This document shows, in pieces, positions 61,811 through 64,000 of a stretch of DNA of 64,000 nt (position 1 is its first letter; each line of letters starts with the position of its first letter). Under the pieces are notes generated by a model that was given only the letters and a program-made list of their open reading frames with translations, did no database searches and was not told where the DNA came from. The stretch is taken from assembly GCF_001623405.1 (NCBI RefSeq), contig NZ_LUHG01000041.1, forward strand, positions 62,001 through 126,000, read 5' to 3'. Origin of the DNA: Hydrotalea flava. GTDB taxonomy: Bacteria; Bacteroidota; Bacteroidia; Chitinophagales; Chitinophagaceae. The position numbers and the translations under genes are program-made.

Positions 61811-63835
61811 TTATTTTAACACAATAGCCGAAAGCGCAGGTAAATGTAGTTTTATCCGATACCATTCTTCTTCTATATACACTTTTTCGCCTGCAATACT
61901 TGTATTTTGTACATCGCCGGTGCCATAAAATGCTTTATTATCACTATTAAAAATTTCTTTCCATGCTTGTTTGCCATATACATGTACTTCCCAGTTATGA
62001 TGCACCACCGGCGTCATATTGAGTAGAATCAGCAAATCATCAGCAGCCTTTTTCCCTTTTCGTTTAAAAGCCATGATACATTCTGATCTGTGATTTAAAT
62101 CAACCCACTCAAACCCTTCATCTGAAAATTGTAATTCATACAAGGCAGGTTCAGTTTTGTATAATTGATTGAGCTGCTGTACACATTTTTGCAAACCCAG
62201 ATGTGGTGCATATTGTAACAATTCCCATTGCAATTCACTTTTATAGTTCCATTCATTGGTTACGCCAAATTCATTGCCCATAAATAATAATTTTGCACCG
62301 GGATGGGTAAACATGTATGCATAGAGTACTCTTAGGTTGGCAAATTTTTGCCATTCATCGCCCGGCATTTTATAAATCATGGGGCTTTTACCATGCACCA
62401 CTTCATCATGACTGAGGGGCAGCATAAAATTTTCATCATAAAAATACATCATACTGAATGTAAACTTGTCCTGAAGTGCAGAACGAAAAATAGGGTCTAC
62501 TTTAAAATAATCTAAGGTATCGTGCATCCATCCCATCATCCATTTCATTCCAAATCCCAACCCCCCTTCAAAGGTTGGTTTGCTGATTTTTGGCCAGTCT
62601 GTTGCCTCTTCGGCAATGGTTTGAATATCAGGAAAATCACGATACAATGTTTCATTTAAATCTTTTACAAAGGCAATGGCTTCTATATTACCATTTCCTC
62701 CAAATTCATTGGGTTCCCATTGACCTTCGTTTCTACTGTAATCCAATCGAAGAATGGAACTTACCGCATCCACACGTAAGCCATCTGCATGAAATGCATC
62801 ACACCAAAAACGGGCATTACTAATCAAAAAACTTTTTACTTCACCACGTTTGTAATTAAAGATATAGGAGCTCCAATCGGGATGATAACCTTTGCGCATG
62901 TCTGCGTACTCATAGGTATGCGTTCCATCAAACATAAACAGACCATGTGCATCATAAGGAAAATGAGAAGGTACCCAATCTAAAAAAACACCAATACCTG
63001 CCTGATGCAATGCATCAATTAAATGGGCAAACTCCTGCGGGTTGCCAAAGCGTGAAGTAGGTGCAAAATAACCGGTACCCTGATACCCCCAGCTTCCATC
63101 AAATGGATGTTCCATAACAGGCATAAACTCAACATGTGTAAATCCCATTTCTTTTAAATACGGCACCAAACGTTCTGCAATTTGATTGTATGAATTGTAC
63201 AGTTCTTCATTGTATTTATCCGGACGCATCCAACTGGCCAAATGCATTTCATATACAGATATGGGTGCAGCTAAACTGTTTTTTTCTTTTCTGTTTTTCA
63301 TCCATTCGGCATCCCCCCAGTTATAATCGGTTTGCCAGGCAATAGATGCTGTAAATGGCCTTTTTTCCCAATAATGCGCAAACGGATCTCCTTTATCTAA
63401 TGCTAAACTCTGGTAACCAATGATGTGGTATTTATAGGCTTCGCCCGCTTCCACATGTGGTATAAACCCCTCCCAAATACCAGAATGATCTAACCGTACC
63501 ATTAAAGGATGCGCTGTTTTATCCCACTGATTAAAATATCCAATTACACTAACATACGTTGCATTAGGTGCCCAAACAGCAAAATAAGTACCCTTTGTAC
63601 CGGATACTTCAATTTGTTTATTGCCAAATAAATGATATAAACAATAATGTGTTCCCTGTTGAAAATTGACAATATCATCTTCTGTAAAAAGTGAATAATT
63701 CCACACTGAACGCTGTGTATCAATGAATTGAACCGTTTCATAAGGTGGCATTAATCCGGCTTTTAAAGCTGCAATACCAACCAAATTTTGGTTACTGCCT
63801 CCATTTTTAATATTTTTTTTTGTAGAATTAGACAT
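61811..63835 (-). CDS. glgB: 1,4-alpha-glucan branching enzyme
   Basis: A 674-residue GH13 enzyme. The N-terminal CBM48 (about 60-165) has GTYFAVWAPNATYVSVIG and SGIWEGFIP. The catalytic barrel contains the GH13 motifs: DWVPSHF, GLRVDAVSSILRLDYSR (nucleophile Asp), IAEEATDWP (acid Glu) and PLSHDEVVHGK. A C-terminal beta domain follows (about 560-674). The pattern is that of GlgB, which makes alpha-1,6 branches in glycogen. It stands without other glg genes in this window. Confidence 0.93.
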   Translation of the reverse strand: MSNSTKKNIKNGGSNQNLVGIAALKAGLMPPYETVQFIDTQRSVWNYSLFTEDDIVNFQQGTHYCLYHLFGNKQIEVSGTKGTYFAVWAPNATYVSVIGYFNQWDKTAHPLMVRLDHSGIWEGFIPHVEAGEAYKYHIIGYQSLALDKGDPFAHYWEKRPFTASIAWQTDYNWGDAEWMKNRKEKNSLAAPISVYEMHLASWMRPDKYNEELYNSYNQIAERLVPYLKEMGFTHVEFMPVMEHPFDGSWGYQGTGYFAPTSRFGNPQEFAHLIDALHQAGIGVFLDWVPSHFPYDAHGLFMFDGTHTYEYADMRKGYHPDWSSYIFNYKRGEVKSFLISNARFWCDAFHADGLRVDAVSSILRLDYSRNEGQWEPNEFGGNGNIEAIAFVKDLNETLYRDFPDIQTIAEEATDWPKISKPTFEGGLGFGMKWMMGWMHDTLDYFKVDPIFRSALQDKFTFSMMYFYDENFMLPLSHDEVVHGKSPMIYKMPGDEWQKFANLRVLYAYMFTHPGAKLLFMGNEFGVTNEWNYKSELQWELLQYAPHLGLQKCVQQLNQLYKTEPALYELQFSDEGFEWVDLNHRSECIMAFKRKGKKAADDLLILLNMTPVVHHNWEVHVYGKQAWKEIFNSDNKAFYGTGDVQNTSIAGEKVYIEEEWYRIKLHLPALSAIVLK

Positions 63836-63947
63836 ATTACTTATTTTGTCGAATATTAAAAATAACTAACCTTTGTTTAATCTGCGTATTCCGGACTACA
63901 ATTTATGCTTTTAAAATGAATTGAAGTTATTAACATGAACAGTGCTT

Positions 63948-64000
63948 ATGAGAAAATTTTTGCCAATATCCATTTTGCTATTTATTTCATTACATTCGGC
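63948..64000 (+). CDS. Start of a secreted protein (partial)
   Basis: The frame from the ATG at 63948 reads MRKFLPISILLFISLHSA, a typical signal peptide (basic start, hydrophobic core), and is cut by the window edge. A competing ATG at 63934 in another frame gives no signal-like sequence. The product cannot be identified. Confidence 0.55.
   Translation, partial: MRKFLPISILLFISLHS

Overview
The window looks like a chromosomal segment of a Bacteroidota bacterium, most likely of the class Chitinophagia (family Chitinophagaceae); the family placement is an inference. The evidence is a SusC/SusD pair, an UpxY-type NusG paralogue heading a polysaccharide cluster, several TTTG-N19-21-TAnnTTTG promoters of the Bacteroidota sigma type, a tmRNA whose tag reads GNTQYAMAA, tRNA genes without an encoded CCA, weak Shine-Dalgarno sequences and AT-rich DNA. 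No CRISPR array, intact insertion sequence or prophage is visible.

Layout. 1-3714: minus-strand trans-4-hydroxyproline degradation operon (deaminase, semialdehyde dehydrogenase, epimerase, and the start of a FAD oxidoreductase cut by the window edge). 3767-5649: GYF_2 protein and an S41 protease. 5752-10996: plus-strand run with a BadF-type sugar kinase, MurQ, an unknown protein, a patatin-POTRA-barrel protein and a membrane-anchored J-domain protein. 11013-17312: DUF4197 protein (start disrupted by a poly-A tract), then an AT-rich SusD/SusC pair next to a DeoR-type regulator. 17397-25989: housekeeping block (dnaG, CYTH, YdeI, M48, plsY, prmA, pnp, rpsO). 26193-31904: surface polysaccharide region with two plus-strand glycosyltransferases convergent to an UpxY-headed minus operon. 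32024-41369: Prc protease, tRNA-His, DUF445, TonB-type outer-membrane protein, lipoprotein, pyrophosphatase, TauE/DUF1634 and an NlpC/P60 hydrolase. 41441-43090: ECF-type sigma factor, a candidate membrane anti-sigma protein, the C-terminal remnant of a large serine recombinase, and ssrA. 43172-50240: rseP, dxr, GH3, rplU-rpmA, a Lys/Ala/Pro-repeat histone-like gene and a PolX/PHP protein. 50237-64000: giant NtrY-like kinase with mazG, YD-repeat-like secreted protein, tRNA-Leu and tRNA-Gly, GT2, ABC-F, a second kinase, two PAP2 phosphatases, glgB and the start of a secreted protein.

How the genes fit together. Peptidoglycan turnover (kinase plus MurQ), hydroxyproline use and SusCD uptake point to a heterotrophic scavenger of polymers and protein-derived nutrients. 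Envelope functions are heavily represented: two S41 proteases, RseP, M48, patatin, PlsY, polysaccharide genes and PAP2. The best candidates for a second look are the recombinase remnant that reads into the 3' end of ssrA, the A10 tract that splits a signal peptide from its DUF4197 protein, the repeat-built histone-like gene, and the regulator/operator arrangement at the SusCD locus.
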